32,311 nt of DNA from Anaerolineae bacterium CFX9 (lineage in GTDB: Bacteria; Chloroflexota; Anaerolineae; Aggregatilineales; Phototrophicaceae), in contig SZPD01000004.1 in assembly GCA_030263515.1 (NCBI GenBank), forward strand, positions 1-32,311, in the 5' to 3' direction. Positions 16,814-24,061 of the stretch are shown here, piece by piece; the stretch's first letter is position 1, and every line of letters begins with the position of its first letter. Position numbers and translations under genes: made by a program. A model generated the notes under the pieces. That model was not told the DNA's origin. It made no database searches and saw nothing but the letters and a program-made list of their open reading frames with translations.

Positions 16814-17959
16814 TTATAGGGCGTAATTTCTTGTAATATCCTGCGACAAGCCGAGGCACGCCAGCGTATAGTGCGCCATCCACCAGACGGTGGAGCTGAT
16901 ATCGCTCAGGTGTGCCGTCTCTTCAGCGGTATGAGCGCCAATCATCGGCGTGCCGATCATGCCGAGGATCTTTGCCCACCGCCCCAGCGGCAGATCATCG
17001 CTGCGAGACATATATCCGGTATTGAGCTGAACGGTTTTCGGTCGTTCTACATTAATGTTCTCGGCGAGGTCGATCGCCATGCGCAGGTAGTTGGGCGGCA
17101 CGTAGCTGCCGCGTCCCCATGCAGAGACACTTCCGTGAGAGGCCCCACCGCCCATCACTACCGAGGGCGGCGCGATCGCGTGGGCATCGCTGATGATCAC
17201 GCCGCAGTTGGGCGGCGGCACTGCATAGGCCAGCCGTGCAGCGCCATGCCCGAAAAAGGCTTCCGGATTGCCTTCTTCCTGATCGGTGAAGACGAAGAGC
17301 ACGCGCTTGCGCGCCCTCTCCAGTGAGTTTTCCACACTCTTGAGCAGCGCCGCGCAGCCCAGGGCGCTGATCACGCCGAGGCAGTTGTCCAGCCCGGTCC
17401 CTGTGATGAGATCGCCGTCGCGCTGTGGCTCGGCATCCAGCGTGACAAAATCGTACCAGCGCAGGCTGCCCTGCGTCGGCTCGAATGTCACGACAGTTTC
17501 GCCCTGTGTGTTCTGCTCGGCATGCAGGATACCGCGCGCTCCGACCGTGAGTACGCCGTTCTCGAAGCGGAGTGCCTTGGCGCTGGCGGAGTAGGGGTTG
17601 GGATAGCGGATGGCGCAGATCGGGTAGAGGATGCGCTGCGCCTCATCCCTGACCTTGAACGTGGGGCGATCCATATGGGCGGGAATGACGATATCGGGCG
17701 TCGGCTTGTCTACGCCGATACTGATCCCCAGGTTTCCGGTTGAGCCGATGAAAGGCAAAAACTGATCGCCCAGCCCGATCTCGATCGCGATCGCCGAGAT
17801 CATCCCGCCGATCGCGCCGGGCAGGGCCGCGCCGCTGCTTGGCGCGTGGGCAGTCAGCAGCATGCGGAGCATTTCCCACAGCCGGTCAGGATCGTTGAAC
17901 GTCTGACCGCTCAGGCGGCGCAGCAGATCTGGCAGAGCAGAATAGAGCATGTTCAGCAT
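16814..17959 (-). CDS. M42-like metallopeptidase (aminopeptidase), divergent paralog
   Basis: Probable cytoplasmic di-metal aminopeptidase of the M42 / glutamyl aminopeptidase clan. The expected metal and catalytic residues can be traced: PAHMDRP (His95, Asp97), GTGLDNCLG (Asp191), TDQEEGN (Glu228 catalytic, Glu229 metal), SDAHA (Asp258) and IGAHTAEE (His343). The 381-aa length is slightly above the family norm. It differs clearly from the adjacent M42 protein, so this is not a recent duplication. The gene starts 5 bases after the stop of that gene with only a poor ribosome site; a second in-frame ATG three codons in is an alternative start. It is the last gene of a three-gene operon headed by a nucleoside hydrolase. 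Confidence 0.85.
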   Translation of the reverse strand: MLNMLYSALPDLLRRLSGQTFNDPDRLWEMLRMLLTAHAPSSGAALPGAIGGMISAIAIEIGLGDQFLPFIGSTGNLGISIGVDKPTPDIVIPAHMDRPTFKVRDEAQRILYPICAIRYPNPYSASAKALRFENGVLTVGARGILHAEQNTQGETVVTFEPTQGSLRWYDFVTLDAEPQRDGDLITGTGLDNCLGVISALGCAALLKSVENSLERARKRVLFVFTDQEEGNPEAFFGHGAARLAYAVPPPNCGVIISDAHAIAPPSVVMGGGASHGSVSAWGRGSYVPPNYLRMAIDLAENINVERPKTVQLNTGYMSRSDDLPLGRWAKILGMIGTPMIGAHTAEETAHLSDISSTVWWMAHYTLACLGLSQDITRNYAL

Positions 17960-17964
17960 ATCGC

Positions 17965-18990
17965 TTATCCCCGTTCCAGATTGATCAATGGGTGAGACAG
18001 GAAAGCCAGCGCCAGCGAAATGACGCTGTGCAGATCATCAAGATGGATCATTTCGAGCGGCGCATGTTTGCTGCGCATCGGGATACCGAGGATCGCGCTG
18101 GGGATGCCAAGCGGTGTGGCGATGCGCGCATCGCTCATCAGTCCGTGGACGGCGTCCTGCTGAAAGGGAATGCCGGAGTCGCTGGCCACCTGACGCAGGT
18201 GCGCGCGGAGCTTCGGGTTGGCGTGCCAGCCATTCAGCCCGCTGACATACAGGAAATCCACCAGCACGACACCGTTGCCGAGAACGACCGATCCCTTGCC
18301 GCGCGTGTCCGGCGTGTCATAGCTGACTGTGCCATCGATCATGATGGCTGCATCCGGCTGGATCGCCGCCAGCGCGGCCTGCGCTCCCCGGCAGGTGGTT
18401 TCTTCCTGTGCCGTGCCGACGAAGAAGATCGTGTGCTGCTGTCGCTGCTGATCGGTCAGGCGGCGCGCGATTTCCAGCAGCGCTGCGCAGCCCGCCCGGT
18501 CATCCAGGGCAGGGCTGGCGATCACGCCGCCTTCGAGTTCGATCCACTGTGGGGCATAGGTCACAGGTGTCGTGATCTCGACGCTGTGGCCGCCCGTATG
18601 GATGTACAGATCGTCGGCGCTGCCGATCGTGTCCCCTCCGCCGGCCTGGTGCTGTGAGCGCACGCCGATCACGCCGGGGATGTCATCGATGTCCGTGTGC
18701 AGGCGCACGGCCGTGGAGGGCAGGGCTTTCAGGTTAGCGCCGCCGACAGTGACGACTCCGAAGGTTCCCTCGGCAAGCTGCCGCTTGACCATCAGCCCCA
18801 CGGTATCCATATGTGCGCACAGAGCGATCCGCGTCGCGCCGCTGCCCACCCGCGCAATCACATTGGCGACTGCATCAATCCTGACCTCATCCACCAGCGG
18901 CGTAAGGTGATCTGCAAGGTGACGAGCGAATTTGTCTTCATGACCAGAAATACCGGGGATCGCAGTCAGTTCCCGCAGCAGGTCGCGCAT
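17965..18990 (-). CDS. M42 family metallopeptidase
   Basis: Cytoplasmic di-metal aminopeptidase; members of this family form TET-type dodecamers that trim small peptides. All family motifs are present: CAHMDTVG (His60, Asp62), SPALDDRAGC (Asp163 bridging metals), AQEE (Glu196 base, Glu197 ligand), IDGT (Asp219) and SKHAPLE (His309). Length 341 aa is typical. ATG 18990 lies 3 bases after the stop of the nucleoside hydrolase, with a weak ribosome site inside that gene's end, so coupling is likely. Pairing with a second M42 gene right after it raises the possibility of a mixed-subunit particle. Confidence 0.92.
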   Translation of the reverse strand: MRDLLRELTAIPGISGHEDKFARHLADHLTPLVDEVRIDAVANVIARVGSGATRIALCAHMDTVGLMVKRQLAEGTFGVVTVGGANLKALPSTAVRLHTDIDDIPGVIGVRSQHQAGGGDTIGSADDLYIHTGGHSVEITTPVTYAPQWIELEGGVIASPALDDRAGCAALLEIARRLTDQQRQQHTIFFVGTAQEETTCRGAQAALAAIQPDAAIMIDGTVSYDTPDTRGKGSVVLGNGVVLVDFLYVSGLNGWHANPKLRAHLRQVASDSGIPFQQDAVHGLMSDARIATPLGIPSAILGIPMRSKHAPLEMIHLDDLHSVISLALAFLSHPLINLERG

Positions 18991-18993
18991 GGT

Positions 18994-19929
18994 TCAGCCG
19001 AGCGCCTGCTTGTAGAGGTCGATCACTCCGTCCATGTGCAGGCTGGTCACCAGCGTGACCGTCTTGCTGGCGGGGTCTTCCAGCCCTTTGAAGTAGTTGA
19101 TGACCGTCTGCGCGCGCGAGAGCTTCCCCTGAAGTTCGACGCTGATATGGTAGTCGGCGCTTTCCCGGATAACTCCCGGATCGAGCGCGACGGCCATCGC
19201 CAGCGGATCAGGGATCAGGTAGCCGTTCAGACCGGGAATGATGCTGGCAAAATCCCGATAGTTGTAGGTGATGCCGCGGAAAGCCTGGGCGCGCGGTGTG
19301 GGCAGCCCGATCAGCATGTCATACGCGCTCCACGGCAGCGGGTTGAACAGCGTGGTTTCCCATGTGACCAGCGTCAGATGCGGGAAGCGCTCAAAGACGA
19401 TTTTCGCCGCTTCCGGATCGCAGTAAAAATTCCACTCAGCGGCGATATAGGGCGCGTTGCCTACGGCAAATGTCGCCCCACCCATCACGATCACTTCCTT
19501 GACCTTGCTGGCAAAGGTGGGGTCGATCGTCTGCGCGAGCGCCACGTTCGTCAGCGGAGCCAGCGTCACCAGCGTGATCTCGCCCGGCGCATCGTTGACG
19601 GCTTTCAGCAGCGCATCCACCGCGTGCATCGGCTCAACTCCGCGAGTCGTGATCGGGCGTTCCGCCCAATCCCCCATGCCGTCATGTCCGTGGATGTGCG
19701 GCGCTTCCGGTTCCCAGACTTCGATGAAGGGGCGCGGCACACCGCGGTAGATCGGCACATCCTTGCCCATGATATCGACTACGGTGCAGACATTGCTGAT
19801 CACCTTGTCTACATGCACGTTGCCGGAAATCGTGGTGATGCCCTCCACCGTCACATCGGGGTGACCGAGCGCCAGCATGAGCGCCTGCGCATCGTCGATT
19901 CCGGCGTCGGTGTCAATCATCAGTCGCAT
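18994..19929 (-). CDS. Nucleoside hydrolase-like protein (paralog 3, lacks active-site His)
   Basis: Third member of the nucleoside hydrolase family here. The Ca2+ cluster DTDAGIDDA (Asp6, Asp8, Asp12, Asp13), the APLTNVA loop and the ribose-site segment AAEWNFYCDPEAA are present. As in paralog 1, the residue before the last Ca2+ Asp is Pro (Pro240-Asp241), where inosine-uridine enzymes have the catalytic His. It also shares the WNFYCDPEAA-type block with paralog 1, so paralogs 1 and 3 appear closer to each other than to paralog 2. AGGA lies 9 bases before ATG 19929. It heads an operon with two M42 peptidases. Its substrate is likely an N-riboside, but not necessarily a standard nucleoside. 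Confidence 0.88.
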   Translation of the reverse strand: MRLMIDTDAGIDDAQALMLALGHPDVTVEGITTISGNVHVDKVISNVCTVVDIMGKDVPIYRGVPRPFIEVWEPEAPHIHGHDGMGDWAERPITTRGVEPMHAVDALLKAVNDAPGEITLVTLAPLTNVALAQTIDPTFASKVKEVIVMGGATFAVGNAPYIAAEWNFYCDPEAAKIVFERFPHLTLVTWETTLFNPLPWSAYDMLIGLPTPRAQAFRGITYNYRDFASIIPGLNGYLIPDPLAMAVALDPGVIRESADYHISVELQGKLSRAQTVINYFKGLEDPASKTVTLVTSLHMDGVIDLYKQALG

Positions 19930-19988
19930 GATCGTCGTTCCTGTTTGGGTATGTGGTCGCGGTCTTGCCGCGTTATCAGTCCGCTGCG

Positions 19989-20018
19989 ACTATAACCGGA
20001 AACCCAGCCCAGCGTCAA
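19989..20018 (-). promoter_or_regulatory. Sigma70-type promoter of the nucleoside hydrolase/M42 operon
   Basis: On the minus strand TTGACG (20013-20018) is followed after 18 bases by TATAGT (19989-19994), each one mismatch from consensus. It lies about 60 bases before the nucleoside hydrolase start. Just downstream, at 19958-19972, the leader contains a 5-bp hairpin (CGCGG / CCGCG, 5-nt loop) that could influence the leader RNA. Confidence 0.65.
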
Positions 20019-20026
20019 AAATGGAA

Positions 20027-21313
20027 TCATGGCACGATCACGGTGCGCAGCAGCCGATCGAGCACGATCAGCCCGCTCAGTGAGTGGACGCCGTGCCCAG
20101 TCTGGAAACCCTGGCTCAGCCGCCAGTCATGCGCGTAGAACGTATTCATATGCACGCCATCGCCAAGCAGTCCGCGACCGGGGATCGTCCCTGCCAGCAG
20201 ATCGAAATCCCACAGCGGGATGCTCATGTCGTAGGCGATCTGGCGGATGATCTCATTGTTGATGTTGCTGCCTTCATGCCGGTCCGGCTTGGTTCCCAGC
20301 ACCGGGATCACCCCGTGATCGATGCTGTACTGCACGATTTCCCGCAGGCTGCGCTCAAAGTAGCGCGGCACGCCGACATCGTTCGAGCCGAGCCGGATGA
20401 ACAGGATGCTGGGCCGGTTCAGGCGGAACTCGCAGGCGATCAGCGTTTCCGCCGGGGCGCAGCGCCGGTCAGACCACATCGAGTCGAAGATGCTCCACGA
20501 GTGCAGCCCGACGCGCACCGCCACGCTGTCACGGGCGAACGAACCACGGAACCACTCGATCGTCGTTTCCAGCGCCGCGAAATCCCCCAGATGATAGCCT
20601 CCCGGCTGATCGAAGCGATCCATGAAGAAAGGACTCTCGATCGTGCTGTCCCCCAGCTTGGAGAAGGCACGGGCATTGTTGCCCAGCGCCTGCCCATTGG
20701 CGAAGATGATCTGTGCGTTGGCGATCACGTTCGGGGGCAGGGGCAGGATCTGATCGAGCGGGATGCCGTTGATGTTATCGGGCAGTCCCGGCAGTGGTGT
20801 GGGCGGCGGCGTGAAGGTCGGCGGCAGGTCCTGCGCAGCGGGGATATCCGGCGCGAGTGTGGCGACGGCCGGCGGATTCGGGTCGATCGTCGGCGCGGTC
20901 GTCAGCAGATAACTGACTGTGGGATCGAAGGTGGGTGTGAGGGTCGGCGGGATGGGCGTTGTGGTTGGCGCTGGAGTGTGGGTGGGCATTGGGGTGAACG
21001 TCGCTGTCGGGATAGGTGTCGGGTAACCTTCCAGCGGGATGATCAGCACTTGCCCGACCTGGATGCGCCGTGGATTGGTCAGCCCATTGACGGCGATGAT
21101 CAGCTCCATCGTCGTGTTGTACTGCTGTGCCAGGCGGAAGACGTTATCACCGCGCTGGACGGTGTGAAAGGTGGCGTTGGCGACAGCTTCCGGTGAGAGT
21201 GTGGGCGTCACTGCCTGAGCGACGGCAGACGGGGGATGAAGGGTCAGAACACTGCCCGCAATCGACAGCAGTCCACACGCCACAATGACACAAAGGCACA
21301 CTTTTCGACGCAT
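20027..21313 (-). CDS. Secreted LysM-domain protein with C-terminal SGNH/GDSL hydrolase domain
   Basis: Exported protein that should bind a polysaccharide or peptidoglycan through LysM and cleave an ester through an SGNH domain. Order: signal peptide (1-33), LysM (about 49-94, HTVQRGDNVFRLAQQYNTT through VGQVLIIP), a Pro/Thr-rich linker (about 95-180), and the hydrolase (about 200-428). SGNH blocks are visible: block I KLGDST with nucleophile Ser223, block III LGSNDV with Asn311, block V DGVHMN with Asp385 and His388. The triad looks complete. Natural targets of such proteins include acetylated cell-wall or exopolysaccharide. Its ATG comes only about 10 bases after the T-run of an intrinsic terminator, and no clear ribosome site is seen. 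No partner gene is overlapping. Confidence 0.85.
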   Translation of the reverse strand: MRRKVCLCVIVACGLLSIAGSVLTLHPPSAVAQAVTPTLSPEAVANATFHTVQRGDNVFRLAQQYNTTMELIIAVNGLTNPRRIQVGQVLIIPLEGYPTPIPTATFTPMPTHTPAPTTTPIPPTLTPTFDPTVSYLLTTAPTIDPNPPAVATLAPDIPAAQDLPPTFTPPPTPLPGLPDNINGIPLDQILPLPPNVIANAQIIFANGQALGNNARAFSKLGDSTIESPFFMDRFDQPGGYHLGDFAALETTIEWFRGSFARDSVAVRVGLHSWSIFDSMWSDRRCAPAETLIACEFRLNRPSILFIRLGSNDVGVPRYFERSLREIVQYSIDHGVIPVLGTKPDRHEGSNINNEIIRQIAYDMSIPLWDFDLLAGTIPGRGLLGDGVHMNTFYAHDWRLSQGFQTGHGVHSLSGLIVLDRLLRTVIVP

Positions 21314-21316
21314 GAA

Positions 21317-21360
21317 ATAAAAAATCCCCGAAGGCTTTTGAGGATTATATGCCTTCAGGG
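21317..21360 (-). terminator. Intrinsic terminator after the carbamoyltransferase operon
   Basis: On the minus strand, CCCTGAAGGC pairs with GCCTTCGGGG (6 bp, one mismatch, 3 bp) around a 15-nt loop and is followed by ATTTTTTATTT. It lies about 40 bases past the last gene of the upstream operon and immediately before the start of the LysM/SGNH gene, so it may also act as an attenuator for that gene. Confidence 0.75.
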
Positions 21361-21396
21361 ATGTTCACGCCAACGGCTTTCAGGATAGAAACAAGG

Positions 21397-21756
21397 CTAG
21401 AGTCCTGATTCCTTTGCCTTCTGCGCCGTCCAGCCTTCATCTTCGCGCTGAGAGGCGGTTGCCTGATGCGGCGCTTCCACCAGCGCGAACAGGATGAAGA
21501 TGACCATGCTCACGCCGACGATCGCAAACCCCGTGACGACTGCCCGGACGAATCCACCGCCCATCAGAATGGTCAGGATGGACGTGATCGGCATGCCGGA
21601 AAAGACGGCTGCGCCCAGATAATGCAGCGCGCGGGCTGGCGCGCCGCCGTGGATCTTCTGTTCCCGTGCTGACTTGCGCGCGACGAAGTAACCGGCGATC
21701 ACCCCGACAACCGCCCCGATCATGACCGGAACGTACCAGTTTTCCATCGGGTACAT
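21397..21756 (-). CDS. Small membrane protein of unknown function
   Basis: I do not recognise the family. From ATG 21756 the product is 119 aa with three hydrophobic segments (about residues 5-24, 45-70 and 74-98) separated by a basic loop (RKSAREQK), and a polar acidic C-terminus. A longer frame to 21891 overlaps the DUF5989 gene and adds only low-complexity sequence. AGGCGG stands 8 bases ahead; ATG 21747 is an alternative start. It lies 17 bases after the DUF5989 gene at the end of the carbamoyltransferase operon. SxtJ-like small membrane proteins often occur in such positions, but I see no clear match to SxtJ. Confidence 0.65.
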   Translation of the reverse strand: MYPMENWYVPVMIGAVVGVIAGYFVARKSAREQKIHGGAPARALHYLGAAVFSGMPITSILTILMGGGFVRAVVTGFAIVGVSMVIFILFALVEAPHQATASQREDEGWTAQKAKESGL

Positions 21757-21773
21757 ACTGGAATCCGCCTTTT

Positions 21774-21944
21774 TTAGTGAACCGGGTAGACGAATGGCGC
21801 GGTGATCGGATTGCTGGCGAGCAGCACGAAGACCACGATCAGCGTCAGCGCGATGATCAGCGGCAGCATCCAGTAGAGCTTGCGCCGCCACAGAAAACCA
21901 AGCAGTTCACCCCACACCCCAAGACGGGAAAGCATATCACGCAT
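21774..21944 (-). CDS. DUF5989-like small single-span membrane protein
   Basis: A 56-aa protein starting MRDMLSRLGVWGELLGFLW, with a positively charged RRK junction, one strongly hydrophobic helix (about 25-43, ending VVFVLLAS) and a short tail ending APFVYPVH. This layout, with the FLWRRK-type junction before the helix, matches the DUF5989 family found next to NodU/CmcH-type carbamoyltransferases. A strong GAGGGGG ribosome site lies 5 bases before the ATG, which is 9 bases past the carbamoyltransferase stop. The function is unknown; it could anchor or regulate the carbamoyltransferase at the membrane. Confidence 0.8.
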   Translation of the reverse strand: MRDMLSRLGVWGELLGFLWRRKLYWMLPLIIALTLIVVFVLLASNPITAPFVYPVH

Positions 21945-21953
21945 GGAACCCCC

Positions 21954-23750
21954 TCATTTGAGCGGCTTTTTGACGAGAAATGGACCCAGAACGAGCTGAT
22001 CGATATCGCTGTTCCGGAAGGTGTTGAAGGCGTCCTTTGGCGAGGTCACGATCGGTTCCCCGCGCAGGTTGAACGATGTGTTCAGTAGCACCGGCACACC
22101 GGTGAGCTGACCGAAGCGTTCGATCAGCCCGTAATAGCGCGGGTTGGTCTCGCGCTCGATCGTTTGCAGGCGTCCCGTCCCCATATGGCAGACAGCCTGA
22201 AGCTGATCCTGCTTGTCCGCCTTGATCGGGCTGACCATCAGCATGTAGCGCGGCGCTTCGTGCGCGGCGACTTCAGGATAGTCAAAGTACTCTGGCGCGC
22301 GCTCGCGCAGGATGACCGGCGCGAATGGACGGAACGGCTCGCGGAATTTGATCTTGGTGTTGACGACTTCCTTCATACGGTCGAAGCGCGGGTCTGCCAG
22401 GATGCTGCGGTTGCCCAGCGCGCGGGGACCCCATTCGAAGCGCCCCTGGAAGAAGCCGATCACCGCTTCCTGGGACAGGCTGTCCGCCAGTTGATCGAGC
22501 AGTTGATCATCACGGTCTTCAAACGATTCGTAGGTGATGCCTTTTTCATCCAGCCAGGCGCGAATCTGGTTGTCGGTGTAGCTCTCACCCCAGTAGGCGT
22601 GCGGCATCACCCACTTGCGCGGCTTGTTGAGCACCAGATGCCACGCCCAGAGCGCCGCGCCGAGCGAACCGCCATCATCCCCGGCGGCGGGCTGGATGTA
22701 GATTTCGTCGAACGGCGTCTCGTTGAGCAGCCGCCAGTTGGCTTTGGTGTTCAGCGCAACGCCGCCCGCCATGACCAGCTTGTTCTTGCCCGTGATCCGG
22801 TGCAGATGATTGGCGATGCGGATCAACGCGTCTTCGGTCACCTGCTGAATACTGGCAGACACATCGGCGTAGTACTGGTTGCGCTCCATGGCAGCTTTTT
22901 CGGCAGCGCGTTCCGGATTGGTCGCCATGGTGAAAAAATCGCCTTCAGCTTCGCGCTCCGGGCCGAAGAGGTCGATGAATTTCTGGCTGTAGGTGCGGTT
23001 CACCGAGTAGTGATAGCTGAAGTATTCCATATTCAGCCGGAAGCTGCCGTCAGATGCATCCTGATGAAACAGCTTTTCCACCTTGTCCACATAACGGGGC
23101 GTGCCGTAGGGGGACATGCCCATCACCTTGTACTCGCCGTTATTGACGCGGAAACCCAGCCACGCTGTGAACGCTGAGTACAGCAAGCCGATCGAATGCG
23201 GGAAGCGCTCTTCGTGCAGCAGCGTGATGTCGTTGCGCCCCTCAGTCTCGCCATCCCAATAGCTGGTGGCTGTGCCCAGCGTGGTCGTCGTCCACTCACC
23301 AACGCCGTCAACGGTCAGCACTGCCGCATCGCGGAACGGGCTGGCGAAGAAGGCGCTTGCCGCATGGCTCATGTGATGGTCGCAGAACAGGATCTGATCT
23401 GGCCGGATCTTTAGTTCCTTCTGGATCAGGCTCTTGACCCACAGTTTCTCATTCAGCCAGCCGACCATCGCCTCGCGCCAGAAGCTGGCCGAATGTGGGA
23501 AGGTGTTGAGCGTCATTTGCAGGATGCGCTCAAATTTGACCAGCGGCTTTTCGTAGAAGACGGCGTAATCAACGTCTTCCCCGCGGATACCGGCGGCACG
23601 CAGGCAGTAATCGATCGCCTGCGTCGGGAAGCTGTTATCGTGCTTTTTGCGGCTGAAGCGTTCTTCCATCGCCGCTGCCACGATCTCGCCATCCTTGATC
23701 AGTGCGGCGGAAGCATCGTGGAAAAAGCAGGCAATACCGAGGATATACAT
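21954..23750 (-). CDS. Carbamoyltransferase, NodU/CmcH family
   Basis: O-carbamoyltransferase that moves a carbamoyl group from carbamoyl phosphate through carbamoyl-adenylate onto a hydroxyl of a sugar or natural product. The N-terminal ASKHA (TsaD-like) half shows GIACFFHDASAALI, CDHHMSHAASAFFASPF (metal-binding His125, His126, His129), LTVDGVGEW, AGGVALNTKAN and PAAGDDGGSLGAA. The C-terminal half shows GRFEWGPRALGNRSILADPR and LLNTSFNLRGEPIV. Full length at 598 aa. AGGGAC lies ahead of the ATG, 20 bases after the preceding small gene. The target is unknown; the surrounding SGNH hydrolases and membrane glycosyltransferase-like proteins favour a cell-surface glycan. Confidence 0.94.
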   Translation of the reverse strand: MYILGIACFFHDASAALIKDGEIVAAAMEERFSRKKHDNSFPTQAIDYCLRAAGIRGEDVDYAVFYEKPLVKFERILQMTLNTFPHSASFWREAMVGWLNEKLWVKSLIQKELKIRPDQILFCDHHMSHAASAFFASPFRDAAVLTVDGVGEWTTTTLGTATSYWDGETEGRNDITLLHEERFPHSIGLLYSAFTAWLGFRVNNGEYKVMGMSPYGTPRYVDKVEKLFHQDASDGSFRLNMEYFSYHYSVNRTYSQKFIDLFGPEREAEGDFFTMATNPERAAEKAAMERNQYYADVSASIQQVTEDALIRIANHLHRITGKNKLVMAGGVALNTKANWRLLNETPFDEIYIQPAAGDDGGSLGAALWAWHLVLNKPRKWVMPHAYWGESYTDNQIRAWLDEKGITYESFEDRDDQLLDQLADSLSQEAVIGFFQGRFEWGPRALGNRSILADPRFDRMKEVVNTKIKFREPFRPFAPVILRERAPEYFDYPEVAAHEAPRYMLMVSPIKADKQDQLQAVCHMGTGRLQTIERETNPRYYGLIERFGQLTGVPVLLNTSFNLRGEPIVTSPKDAFNTFRNSDIDQLVLGPFLVKKPLK

Positions 23751-23770
23751 ACGTTTATCGTGTCCCTGGT

Positions 23771-24001
23771 TTATCCCTGACGGCGGGCGGCTTCAAGCTG
23801 GTTATCGACGGGTTCTCGTTCCAGCCACGCGGGCGTGGTCGGTTTCAGCAGCAGCGGGTCGGTGCGGAAGCGGGAGAACAGCGCAAATGGCGCAACGATC
23901 GTGAAATAGAAGATCGTGGCGATGGCGCGACCCTGATAATCGCCATAGATTTCCGAGACCTTGCGGAATCGTTTCCATGCAAGCTGAAGAATGCCGGGCA
24001 A
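23771..24001 (-). CDS. Small membrane protein preceding the carbamoyltransferase
   Basis: A 76-aa protein with a basic amphipathic N-terminus (LAWKRFRKVSEIYGDYQGR), one hydrophobic segment (about residues 26-43, ATIFYFTIVAPFALF) and a Pro-rich polar tail. It has no ATG; the likely start is TTG 24001, with ACGGAG 9 bases ahead and an in-frame TAG directly upstream. It lies 20 bases before the carbamoyltransferase. I do not know a named family; similar short one-helix proteins beside carbamoyltransferases may form part of the same membrane complex. Confidence 0.65.
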   Translation of the reverse strand: MPGILQLAWKRFRKVSEIYGDYQGRAIATIFYFTIVAPFALFSRFRTDPLLLKPTTPAWLEREPVDNQLEAARRQG

Positions 24002-24061
24002 GGGTGTCTACTCCGTGATCTTGCTGACCGCCTTCATTCTACAGGTCAGACCGGGTGAATC

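Noticed and set aside
18697-19995. Plus-strand open frame (432 codons) over the third nucleoside hydrolase
   Set aside because: Shadow of the hydrolase and M42 genes, with no recognisable motifs or ribosome site.
22164-23177. Plus-strand open frame inside the carbamoyltransferase gene
   Set aside because: The opposite strand encodes a full-length carbamoyltransferase with every expected motif.
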